Positions 17,612 through 26,400 of a DNA stretch of 38,023 nucleotides are shown piece by piece; the stretch's first letter is position 1; each line of letters opens with the position of its first letter. The notes beneath the pieces were generated by a model that saw only the letters and a list, made by a program, of their open reading frames with translations, was not told where the DNA came from and ran no database searches. The stretch comes from an uncultured Bacteroidota bacterium (GTDB taxonomy: Bacteria > Bacteroidota > Bacteroidia > Chitinophagales > Chitinophagaceae): NCBI GenBank assembly GCA_903926605.1, contig CAIYJV010000051.1, positions 1 through 38,023 of the forward strand, given 5' to 3'. Made by a program: the position numbers and the translations under genes.

Positions 17612-17642
17612 CAAATTTAATACTGAATCCTGTAAATGACAA
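17612..17642 (-). promoter_or_regulatory. Promoter of the downstream TMTC-like gene
   Basis: On the minus strand TTG (17642-17640) is followed after exactly 20 bases by TAAATTTG (17619-17612). This is one of the best promoter matches in the window, with transcription expected from about 17605. It makes the GTG at 17587 the likely start codon. Confidence 0.7.
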
Positions 17643-17734
17643 CCCAAATTGATACATTAACTTATCATTTTAGATAAATTCTGATTTTAATTTTATATTT
17701 TAAAAAAAAGTTTATAAAAAATAAATTAGATATA

Positions 17735-19357
17735 CTATAGGCCGATTTCAGCCCGGATTGGTTGCCAGAGCGGGTTGTTGCGTCGGTGTATATTATTTAG
17801 TTCCACTTTCAACAAACCACTGCCGGGTGGAGTTGAATTGGCTGGGTTTTTAGAAATAAATAATCTCATTTCAGCTAAAAACACAGCGTCTTCATGATTT
17901 ATGGCCGCGACCTTCATAAGGTAATAGTGGCATATGTAGTTATCGTTAAGCGCCAATTCCCGGTTCAAAAAGACCTTGGCCTTGCTCACCGAATCCTGAT
18001 TGAGCCAAAAGACACCATACCGTAAGTTTAGTGACTTTAAGTTTGGATTTATGGAGTAGGCTTTTTCAAATTCATTTGACGCGATATTTGTTTGAGGGGT
18101 ATTTTCCGCCAGCATCAGGTGGCAAAATGCGTCTGCCGGGTTTTGCCGGGCCGCTTCCGACCAAAACATACGGGGTGAAGCGCACGCAGGCTGCCGTTGG
18201 TAATTAAGCATAGAAAAGACCAACACCACAATGAGCAGGAATATCGGGTAGCGCGATACCAGGGGCGTTTTATTTATAACCAATAACAACCCAAGCATGG
18301 GCAAATACATTCGGTGTTCCAGCACGACCTGATTGACCCGGGCATGTGGAATGAAGAGGTAGGGCAAAAGCAATACGCCAAAAAGAACGACACCTAAAAT
18401 TGCCATTTTGTACCCGTTTTTGCCGCTCCAAAAAACCAATGCCACCATAGCCGGAATCGCCAACAGCCCAGGCCAGGCGGCAACCATTTTCTGTGCAGGA
18501 TACACACCGAGCGCAACGGGCAGGAGGGCTTTTCCAAGATATTGGGTTATGATCGGAAACCGGGTATAACAGTCCGCAAGCATGGCGGAAGCATGCGGCC
18601 AGTGGGCGCGGCTATTCGCATACGTCATAGCAAAACCCCAACCAGCAATAGCAGTCACGGACACCAGCAAATGTCGGGAGAGGCAGGACGATACCCAATG
18701 TTTGCCGGACTGGTACCGCACCAACAGCAGGGACGCGGGAAGCAATACAATGGCTGTTTCTTTTGTAAAAAGTGCCAGGAGTAGCCAAACCATTGCGGTA
18801 CAGAGCAGTGCCGATTTTCCGGATGAGTAGTAAGCAATTGCATTTAAGAAATACGCCATAGCAAACACAAACAATAACGTATCGTTTCGTCCCGGTATCC
18901 AGGCTACCGCAGTTGTGAGCAAGGGATGTACGGCAAAAATGGCGGATAAAAGAAGTGCCGAAAGACGAGCGGCTCCGGTTTTGCATAGCAATTTGTACAA
19001 CAGCAGCACACAAACTGTATGCAGCAATATATTCACCACGTGGAAGCCCGCGACAGAATCGCCACAACACATTTTGTTTATGATTATAGAAATAGCAAAA
19101 ACAGGTCTGTAGAACGGAACACCCGAATTCGGAAAAATTACATTGGTAAAGGCTGATCCTAGTTCGTTCCATCCGGATGCGATCGAAGACGGTCCGTAAA
19201 TAAAATTGTAATCGTCCAGGTTGGTAAGGCCAAAACGCAAAGTGGGGGCGTACTGAGCCAGCGAAATCAGGCAAAGGAAAAGCAGTGGGTGCCGAATGAA
19301 TGCGGCGAACAGGCTATTGCTGTTTGGGTCATTCGATATGTATTTTGAATATTTCAA
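17735..19357 (-). CDS. TMTC-like membrane glycosyltransferase (GT-C) with C-terminal TPR-like repeats, paralogue
   Basis: A 540-residue protein that must start at a TTG (19355-19357) or another rare codon, as no ATG occurs in the first ~95 codons. A -7 box lies 19 bases upstream. About 10 membrane segments cover residues ~22-385, then ~120 residues of TPR-like helices. It has the same hallmarks as its neighbour: LDD (47-49), FYRP (82-85), FHVVN (105-109) and HPLLTTAVAWIPGRND (144-159). The two proteins are clearly paralogous but well diverged, so the duplication is old. A role in sugar transfer to secreted proteins or envelope glycans is inferred. The 147-base AT-rich spacer contains the next gene's own promoter. 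Confidence 0.75.
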   Translation of the reverse strand: MKYSKYISNDPNSNSLFAAFIRHPLLFLCLISLAQYAPTLRFGLTNLDDYNFIYGPSSIASGWNELGSAFTNVIFPNSGVPFYRPVFAISIIINKMCCGDSVAGFHVVNILLHTVCVLLLYKLLCKTGAARLSALLLSAIFAVHPLLTTAVAWIPGRNDTLLFVFAMAYFLNAIAYYSSGKSALLCTAMVWLLLALFTKETAIVLLPASLLLVRYQSGKHWVSSCLSRHLLVSVTAIAGWGFAMTYANSRAHWPHASAMLADCYTRFPIITQYLGKALLPVALGVYPAQKMVAAWPGLLAIPAMVALVFWSGKNGYKMAILGVVLFGVLLLPYLFIPHARVNQVVLEHRMYLPMLGLLLVINKTPLVSRYPIFLLIVVLVFSMLNYQRQPACASPRMFWSEAARQNPADAFCHLMLAENTPQTNIASNEFEKAYSINPNLKSLNLRYGVFWLNQDSVSKAKVFLNRELALNDNYICHYYLMKVAAINHEDAVFLAEMRLFISKNPANSTPPGSGLLKVELNNIHRRNNPLWQPIRAEIGL

Positions 19358-19376
19358 CGCAATTTCCGGAATCAGT

Positions 19377-19384
19377 CAAAGCTA
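19377..19384 (-). promoter_or_regulatory. -7 box of the upstream TMTC-like gene
   Basis: On the minus strand TAGCTTTG matches TAnnTTTG exactly and ends 19 bases before the proposed TTG start at 19357. No -33 TTG is seen. Confidence 0.45.
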
Positions 19385-19571
19385 AAACATAACATCCATT
19401 TTAAGTAAGAAGGCGGTTTGGCGGAGCGGAAGTCGCGCGAACCGGACGGGGGCACCAATGTGCTGATTTTAATTTATTTTTCAAAAAAATATACTATTGG
19501 TGTGGCGAAAATAAATCTCAATTAACCTTTTTATTTCCGGTCGCGCTGCCCAATACCTTGTTCTATTTTAT

Positions 19572-19579
19572 TAAATTTG
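19572..19579 (+). promoter_or_regulatory. -7 box of the UPF0173 hydrolase gene
   Basis: TAAATTTG, an exact TAnnTTTG match, ends 24 bases before the ATG at 19604. It lies inside the longer open frame from 19577, which argues for the ATG at 19604 as start. Confidence 0.45.
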
Positions 19580-19603
19580 CAAAAGTCAAAATTCGGTCAT
19601 TAT

Positions 19604-20284
19604 ATGAAATTCACATATTACGGTCATTCTTGTTTTGCCGTAGAAAGCGAAGGAAAAAAATTTCTTTTCGACCCGTTCGTGAGCGGTAATGAACTTGCAA
19701 AGGGCAAAGTAGATGTAGAAAAAATAGAAGCAGATTATATTTTCGCATCGCATGGTCATTTCGATCATGTGGCCGATCTGGTCTCTATAGCCACGCGTAC
19801 GGGTTCAAAATTGTTTGCGGCTTACGAAGTGGTATCCTGGGCACAGGCGCAGGGCGTGCGCAATGCGCATCCGCTCAATTTCGGGTCCACGAAGTTTGAT
19901 TTTGGCAAACTTCATTTTGTACCCGCAGCCCACAGCAGTTCACTGCCCGACGGAAGTTATGGTGGCAATCCCGGAGGTTTTATACTGAAGCTCAACGAGG
20001 GTAATTTTTATTACAGTGGTGATACCAGTCTTTCTGCTGAGATGCAGATGATACCCCATTATGGCAAGCTGAACTTTGCGCTATTGCCCATTGGTGGCAA
20101 CTTTACCATGGACACCGACGATGCCGTAGTAGCGGCGGGGCTGATAAAATGCGATAAAATAATAGGCCTGCATTACGACACATTCGGCTACATAAAAATA
20201 GACCATGCTGCTGCTATTGAGAAATTCAGAGCGGTAGGCAAAGAATTGATACTCCCTGAAATTGGGATGACGATAGAATTATAA
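19604..20284 (+). CDS. UPF0173 family metal-dependent hydrolase
   Basis: A 226-residue metallo-beta-lactamase-fold protein, close to the usual length of the family. The N-terminus MKFTYYGHSCFAVE is typical, and the metal motif HGHFDH is at residues 50-55. Further ligands are likely in PAAHSSS, SGDTS and GLHYDT. There is no signal peptide, so it is cytoplasmic. The substrate is unknown; E. coli UlaG is a distant relative. The start is the ATG at 19604 rather than an in-frame upstream codon, as the -7 box overlaps the longer version. parA follows 34 bases later on the same strand. Confidence 0.92.
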   Translation: MKFTYYGHSCFAVESEGKKFLFDPFVSGNELAKGKVDVEKIEADYIFASHGHFDHVADLVSIATRTGSKLFAAYEVVSWAQAQGVRNAHPLNFGSTKFDFGKLHFVPAAHSSSLPDGSYGGNPGGFILKLNEGNFYYSGDTSLSAEMQMIPHYGKLNFALLPIGGNFTMDTDDAVVAAGLIKCDKIIGLHYDTFGYIKIDHAAAIEKFRAVGKELILPEIGMTIEL

Positions 20285-20318
20285 TTTTAAATAACAGATA
20301 ATCAAGGGAAAACCTTAA

Positions 20319-21140
20319 ATGGCAAAAGTAATAGCGGTAGCAAATCAAAAAGGAGGGGTTGGGAAAACCACAACGGCCATCAACCTGGCGGCAAGTCTTG
20401 CCGTTCTGGAATACAAAACATTGTTGGTAGACGCCGACCCACAGGCTAACAGCACCACCGGAAATGGGTTTGATCTGAAAAATATAAAGCTGAGCCTTTA
20501 CGACTGCATGGTGAATGAGACTGCGGCCGCGGAAGTGATACTGGAAACGGAGACCCCCAATCTATTCCTGCTGCCCAGCCATCTGGATCTGGTAGGCGCC
20601 GAAATAGAACTGATCAATCACCCCAACCGGGAGTATGTGATGCGCAATGCGCTGGAACCTGAACAGTCCAAGTACGATTTTATTATCATTGACTGCAGCC
20701 CCTCTCTGGGTTTGATAACGGTAAACGCTCTTACAGCCGGCGACAGCGTGGCGATACCGGTGCAATGCGAATATTTTGCGCTTGAGGGCCTGGGTAAGCT
20801 GCTGAATACCATTAAGATCGTGCAGACACGACTGAACTCGCGGTTGAAAATTGAAGGCATACTCATGACGATGTATGATGGCCGTTTGCGTTTGTCTAAT
20901 CAGGTGGTGGAAGAGATCAAGAATCACTTTGGCAAAATGGTATTCAATACCATACTGCACCGCAATACTAAATTGGGTGAAGCGCCCAGTTTCGGCAAGC
21001 CGGCATTGCTGTATGACGCTGAAAGTACAGGAGCGACCAACTACCTGAATCTGGCAAAAGAGATTTTGCAGAAAAACAACCTGACAAAAATAAAAAACGA
21101 AGATAAAATATTTGAAACCGGAGATGGCTCAGCCAATTAA
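20319..21140 (+). CDS. parA: ParA/Soj chromosome-partitioning ATPase
   Basis: A 273-residue Walker-type ATPase beginning MAKVIAVANQKGGVGKTT, with the deviant Walker A motif (KGGVGKTT, residues 11-18), the DADPQANST switch and the FIIIDCSPSLG Walker B region. It binds DNA non-specifically as an ATP dimer and works with ParB to segregate origins. Its end overlaps parB by 17 bases, so the pair is an operon. The lack of an N-terminal helix-turn-helix indicates the chromosomal type rather than a P1-type plasmid ParA. Confidence 0.96.
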   Translation: MAKVIAVANQKGGVGKTTTAINLAASLAVLEYKTLLVDADPQANSTTGNGFDLKNIKLSLYDCMVNETAAAEVILETETPNLFLLPSHLDLVGAEIELINHPNREYVMRNALEPEQSKYDFIIIDCSPSLGLITVNALTAGDSVAIPVQCEYFALEGLGKLLNTIKIVQTRLNSRLKIEGILMTMYDGRLRLSNQVVEEIKNHFGKMVFNTILHRNTKLGEAPSFGKPALLYDAESTGATNYLNLAKEILQKNNLTKIKNEDKIFETGDGSAN

Positions 21141-22032
21141 GAAAAACGCGTTGGGAAAGGGTATCAGAGCGCTGCTGGATACCATTGACGAGGAAATTCA
21201 TACCACGAAAGACGGTGTTCCTGCCGTTTCGGGTCAGAATGTGGCGAATACCGCGAGGATTCCGGTAGAACAGATTGAAATTAACCCGAAGCAACCACGC
21301 CGGGATTTTGACGAGACCGCCCTTGCGGAATTGTCGGAAAGTATAAAACTTCATGACATCATTCAGCCGGTAACGGTAGTGAAAATAGGGCAGAGTAAAT
21401 ACCAGCTCATTTCCGGAGAACGCAGGTTGCGGGCCTCGAAAATGGCAGGTCTGGCCGATATTCCTGCATACGTGCGTACTGCCGAGACTCATGAAATGCT
21501 GGAAATGGCGCTGATTGAAAATCTGCAGCGTCAGGACCTGAACGCAATGGAAGTTGCACTGAGCTACCGCCAGTTGATGGATGAATGCGGACTGACCCAG
21601 GAACAGGTGGCAGAACGCATGAAGAAGGAGCGCAGTACCGTTGCTAATTTCCTAAGGCTGCTGAGATTGCCGCCGGATATTCAAAAATCTGTGAGAGACG
21701 GACAGTTGAGCATGGGACATGCTCGCGCCATAATAGGCCTTGAGCACGTAGATCAGCAATTGTATGTATATCGCGAGACCATGGCGCGCGGATTGTCTGT
21801 ACGCCAGGTGGAGCAGATGGTGAAAGAGATGTCGCAGGACAAACCTTTGACCATCAAGCCGCTCGCGCCGGTAAAGCTGCCCATTGCCTACAAAAAAATA
21901 GAAGACAATATGGCATCGCTCTTTTCCACTAAGGTTACGCTGCAGCGTAAAAAGTCGGGCAAGGGTAGTATAAGCATAGAGTTTTACAATGACGAGGATC
22001 TGGAACGCATCATGGACAAGATGAACCTGTGA
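21124..22032 (+). CDS. parB: ParB/Spo0J chromosome-partitioning protein
   Basis: A 302-residue protein from the ATG at 21124; an in-frame TTG lies 12 bases upstream. It has the ALGKGIRALL N-terminal motif that stimulates ParA ATPase, the ParB nuclease-fold/CTP-binding domain with GERRLRASKMAG, and the helix-turn-helix LTQEQVAERMKKERSTVANF for parS binding. The C-terminal dimerisation part ends FYNDEDLERIMDKMNL. parB starts inside parA, so translation is probably coupled. I found no parS palindrome (TGTTTCACGTGAAACA) in the window. Confidence 0.96.
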   Translation: MAQPIKKNALGKGIRALLDTIDEEIHTTKDGVPAVSGQNVANTARIPVEQIEINPKQPRRDFDETALAELSESIKLHDIIQPVTVVKIGQSKYQLISGERRLRASKMAGLADIPAYVRTAETHEMLEMALIENLQRQDLNAMEVALSYRQLMDECGLTQEQVAERMKKERSTVANFLRLLRLPPDIQKSVRDGQLSMGHARAIIGLEHVDQQLYVYRETMARGLSVRQVEQMVKEMSQDKPLTIKPLAPVKLPIAYKKIEDNMASLFSTKVTLQRKKSGKGSISIEFYNDEDLERIMDKMNL

Positions 22033-22113
22033 CCGGTTGCAAACAGTTTTTTTATCTCGTGTGCTCAGTCTTTATTACGCAAAATAATTTAGTTTTAGGT
22101 CATAATTTCTTTT

Positions 22114-22902
22114 ATGGTCTCACGCCTGCTTAATGATAAGCCCACAAAGCTATTTGTGGTATTGTCGGCCTTTTTTGTCGCCAATGCGCTGATTGCGGAA
22201 TGTATAGGTGGCAAACTTTTTTCACTCGAAAAAGTGTTTGGTATGCAACCACATCCATTCTCACTGTTTGGTGAAAGCGGGCTTACGTTTACGCTTACCT
22301 GCGGTGTATTGCTGTGGCCGCTGGAGTTTATCATGACCGATGTAGTCAACGAGTATTTCGGAAACAAAGCTGTGACCAGAATATCCTGGATCGCAGTCGG
22401 GTTAATTTCCTATGCCTTTCTCATGTTCCTTCTCGCTATAAGGGTCCCGCCCGAAACTTCGTTCTGGACTGGTAGTCAGAAAGAAATCGGAGTTCCGGAT
22501 ATGCAGGCGGCATTCGACTCTATTTTCGGGCAGAGTATGTGGATCATTGTGGGTAGTCTTACCGCATTTCTGGTGAGCCAGGTGGTGGACGTTTGGATTT
22601 TTCACCGCATCAAGCGGGTCACAGGGCAAAAGTACGTATGGCTGCGCGCCACGGGGTCTACCATCGTGTCACAGCTTGTGGATAGTTTTATCGTTTTGTT
22701 TATTGCTTTCAAAATAGGCAAGGGCTGGTCTTACCAGCGTGTGTTCGCTATAGGTCTGGTGAACTACTGTTACAAATTCACGATGGCCGTAGTACTTACA
22801 CCGTTGATCTATGTACTGGAAAGCGGAATAGAGCGATTTTTGGGGCATGAGTTAAGCATGCGCCTTAAGAATAGTGCAATGGGACAAGACGAAGCCCAAT
22901 AA
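22114..22902 (+). CDS. yhhQ: Queuosine precursor transporter (YhhQ/DUF165 family)
   Basis: A 262-residue inner-membrane protein with about six to seven hydrophobic segments. Family features are ANALIAECIGGKLF near the N-terminus, FIMTDVVNEYFG in the first half, and VSQLVDSFIVLFIAFKIG in the second half. E. coli YhhQ imports the queuosine precursors preQ0/preQ1. The family is normally 215-240 residues; here the loop around residues 110-140 is longer. It lies 81 bases after parB with no clear terminator between, so read-through is possible. No preQ1 riboswitch is seen upstream. Confidence 0.9.
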   Translation: MVSRLLNDKPTKLFVVLSAFFVANALIAECIGGKLFSLEKVFGMQPHPFSLFGESGLTFTLTCGVLLWPLEFIMTDVVNEYFGNKAVTRISWIAVGLISYAFLMFLLAIRVPPETSFWTGSQKEIGVPDMQAAFDSIFGQSMWIIVGSLTAFLVSQVVDVWIFHRIKRVTGQKYVWLRATGSTIVSQLVDSFIVLFIAFKIGKGWSYQRVFAIGLVNYCYKFTMAVVLTPLIYVLESGIERFLGHELSMRLKNSAMGQDEAQ

Positions 22903-22921
22903 TACTGACCAGGAAGGCAGA

Positions 22922-23386
22922 CTATGGGTGTGGGGCGATAAATGACCCGGAAGCCGCTCCCCCACCTTTATTAGTGTTGGAAAAATAAAACGTGCCATAT
23001 ACAGCGTTGTCGGTAACCTTGGTGACACTGATAGAACCGGTAACAGCGATAAATCCTGAAACGATGCCGAAGCCTACGTATTCACCGCTACTCATATTGG
23101 TGTTGAGCCCGGAACTCGTACCTGTACTCGGTCCCGTGTTGTGAATCTGGTAGGTGTTGATGCCGGAAAAGTTGGTAATCGTCAGATCTATTTTTTCCCC
23201 GGTTGTGCCGCGGGTAGCGCTAATATAGGTATAGTTCGAATATCGGGTAGTATTCACGTTTGAGGTAGACCAACTGCTGTCGCCGTCTATCGTGACCTGC
23301 AGCGAATAAATATTTGGGCCCGGGTTCGATTTTTTGCAGGATGTAAATAGGGATAACACCAGCAACGCAAGTGTAAAATACTTCAT
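22922..23386 (-). CDS. Small hypothetical lipoprotein
   Basis: A 154-residue protein from the ATG at 23384-23386; the open frame runs 66 bases further upstream but without a sensible N-terminus. MKYFTLALLVLSLFTSCKKS is a lipoprotein signal with Cys at residue 18. The mature part is Ser/Thr/Gly-rich and beta-like, with SISVTKVTDNAVYGTFYFS near the end. It resembles small Bacteroidota lipoproteins (DUF6252-like in appearance), but I cannot assign a family. A TTG-N19-TATTTTTA promoter-like string lies at 23391-23420, so close that the message would be nearly leaderless. Confidence 0.7.
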   Translation of the reverse strand: MKYFTLALLVLSLFTSCKKSNPGPNIYSLQVTIDGDSSWSTSNVNTTRYSNYTYISATRGTTGEKIDLTITNFSGINTYQIHNTGPSTGTSSGLNTNMSSGEYVGFGIVSGFIAVTGSISVTKVTDNAVYGTFYFSNTNKGGGAASGSFIAPHP

Positions 23387-23475
23387 GTAGTAAAAATAAG
23401 TCAATAAACGATTCCTGCAATAGCCGGAATCCCCCCAAAGGGGAAATCCCACATTTTTCTAATTTTCGCAACAGG

Positions 23476-26400
23476 CTATCTTCCTGATAACATAAAGCGG
23501 TGGCGATAAGTAACACCGCCAAAATCATATACCAGCATATAGACGCCCGGAGCACAATCCGGAATGTCAAGGGTAATGAGGCCCGTGCTTGCGGAAACCA
23601 AAGAAATGTCTATCCGCTTACCCAGCATATCCAGCGCATATACCGAACCAAGATCCGACAGAATGTTGGTGCGCAGATAAAGCCGTCCGGTGGTAGGGTT
23701 GGGGAATAAAGACCCATCAAGGGTATTCGGTACTAACTCAGCCACTCCATTTACCGAATCGCAGTAAGCCTTGGAATAAACAATGATCTGCACACTGTCT
23801 TTGCCCGTACCGCAGATGCTTTCTATGGCATAAAATACGAGGCCCGTACCAGCAGTATCGCCGGTAACTACCAGGCCAGCGGTTGTGCCAAAAATACTGG
23901 TTACATTGTTGCCATTACTCCAGGTGCCCCCGGTCGGAAATCCGTTCAGTGTATCTTTTTTACCCACACACACACTGGTGCCGCCGGTAATGGTAGGGTA
24001 AACCACCTGACCTACTGTGAGAATGGCCGTGTCGCGAAAAACACCGCAATGGCCCGACATTAAATAAATGATGGTGTCTGCGCCGGGTGTGACCCCGGAA
24101 ATGACCAGTCCCACCGAACTTGGAGTCAATAGTGCATTGCTATTGGTGGCGTACCAGGATCCTGTTGGGGGATAAGCCAGCAGCGTGTCGTTCGGGCCGC
24201 CCACGCAAGCAAATGTGCCCCCGGCGATAAGCGGATGAACGGGTGCAACCACTACTACATTTTTTGCAGTATAACTGGAGCCACAAGCATTGGTTACCTG
24301 ATACAAAATACTGTCCGACCCGGCAACGATGCCGGTTACAAGCCCGCCGGTGACTGTAGCTACAAAGGGTAGCTGAGACGACCAGGAACCGCCGCCCACG
24401 GTAGACGTGAGTTGCACACTATCGCCCACGCATAAAGTATCAGGACCGGATAGCGAGCCGGGGTCGGGAAGGGGATCTATTGTGATCACCCTGAATGTAG
24501 TTGCTGTACCACAAATATCTGTATGGGCATAGAATATGGAGTCGGTGCCTGCATTCAGACTGTTTACGATACCCCCGCTGACAGACGCATTGGTGTTGGC
24601 AGCATACCAGTAGCCGGGATAGGATGAATTAGTAAGTGTCACGGAAGCGAAAACACACATGGACGCTGGTCCGGAAATAGTATCTACAATGGGTTGGGGT
24701 TTTACATAAAATGCCTTGGTGGCAAAATCTGAACCACAGGAGTTTGAGACTGTATAAGTAGCTGTATCGAAGCCGGGTGATACGCCATACATTACTGCGC
24801 CGGCATGAGTGGCATTGCCATTGCTCAGGCTCCAGAAACCGCCGGGGTTTGACGGGTACAATTCCATACTGCCGGCTACGCAGAGGGTATCCGGGCCGAA
24901 CACCATTCCGCCAACCGGAACAGGGATCACGGTTATGGACTTGGTTGCTGTAACGGTAGCACAGCCATTGGTCACGGTATATACCAGCGTGTCTGTACCG
25001 CCGGAGAGCCCGATCACAAGGCTGTCTTCGAGGTAACAGCTAAAAGCGTCGGTGACGCTCCAAATTCCGTTGGTTGCACTTACGGAATAAATAGCAGAAG
25101 CCCCCTGACAAAAAGAATCAATGCCCGAAATGATACCTGCGGATGGTATTACATCTATATGTATAACCTGAATTGCAGCGACGCTGCCACAGCTGTTGGT
25201 GATGGTGTACCTAATGGTATCCGTACCTGTTGACGTGCCAGAACTCACGACCATGCCGCCAGTTACATGTGCCAGACTGTTTGATGCACTCCAGATGCCT
25301 CCCGATGTGGTATCGGTAAGCAGGGTCGAGTCGCCCAGACACAGGCCCGTGGCACCGGAAATAGGAGTCACAAATGGAAGCGGATTGACCGTGATGACCT
25401 TAGTAGTGGTTTGCGACCCGCAGGAATTAGTGGTCGTGTAACTTACGGTATCGGTGCCTGCGGATACGCCGGTGAAGGCTCCGGCAGAGTCGGACAGATT
25501 GCTGTTTGATACATTCCAGATACCACCAGCGGCGGTGTCTGCGAGTGTGATCACTGAGCCGACGCATACAACTGCCGGACCCGTTATAGTACCGGGATCA
25601 GAAAGCGGAAGTACCGTTATGGTTTTTATCGCCGAAACAGCCCCGCAGGTATTATATACCGTATAGCCCACGATGGCCGGTCCGGCGCTAATACCTGTGG
25701 CTACACCGTTTGTATCCACATGTAGTTTGGCCGGCGTGAGCGATCCGAAGCTGCCACCCAGGACCGAGTCGGTAAAAGTAGTGGATGCACCCACGCAAAG
25801 TGAAGATACACCCGTGATAGTGCCCGCATTGGGAGGCGCCACAACCGTGATGGCTACACTTACGATTGTAGTACAAATACCGTTGGTTTTGGAGTAGTAG
25901 ATTGAATCTGTGCCGGCAGAAACACCGGCGACAACACCAGCCGGAGAAATGGTGGCATGGCTGTTAGAAATACTCCATGTGCCGCCCGTTGCCGTTTCCG
26001 TGACGGTAATAGTTGCCCCCGTACAAACCGAACCAGGGCCAGCGATAGGAGATAATACCGGAGCACTAAAAACCGTTACCGCTTTTGTGGCTGTAGTAGT
26101 TCCGCACACATTGGAATCTATATACCGTATAGTGTCTAGCCCCGGATTGAGTGGCGTTACTATTCCGGAACCGGTTACCGATGTGTAAGTGCCCGTTGAA
26201 TACCACCTGCCAGACCCAACCGTATCCGTAAATGTTGCAGTTGAGTACATACACAACAACGACGGACCGGAAATAACTCCTACTCCGGGAAGCGTGTCTA
26301 TGGCTATAGTGGTGGTAGTGGTGTACCCGTGCAGTGTGTAACTAATGGTATCGGTGCCGGCAGACAGTCCCGACACGAAACCGAAGGAAGGATCTATGGT

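Noticed and set aside
17588-17647. Upstream TTG start for the TMTC-like gene at 15851
   Set aside because: It lies upstream of a TTG-N20-TAAATTTG promoter, and the added residues disrupt the expected N-terminus.
20319-22032. parS centromere sites near parAB
   Set aside because: No TGTTTCACGTGAAACA-like 16-base palindrome was found by eye; CACGTG occurs only in an unrelated context inside a coding region (about 19036).
23421-23475. CCCC-AAA-GGGG dyad as terminator of the large T9SS gene
   Set aside because: The stem is only about four strong pairs, with mismatches beyond, and no T-run follows on the minus strand.
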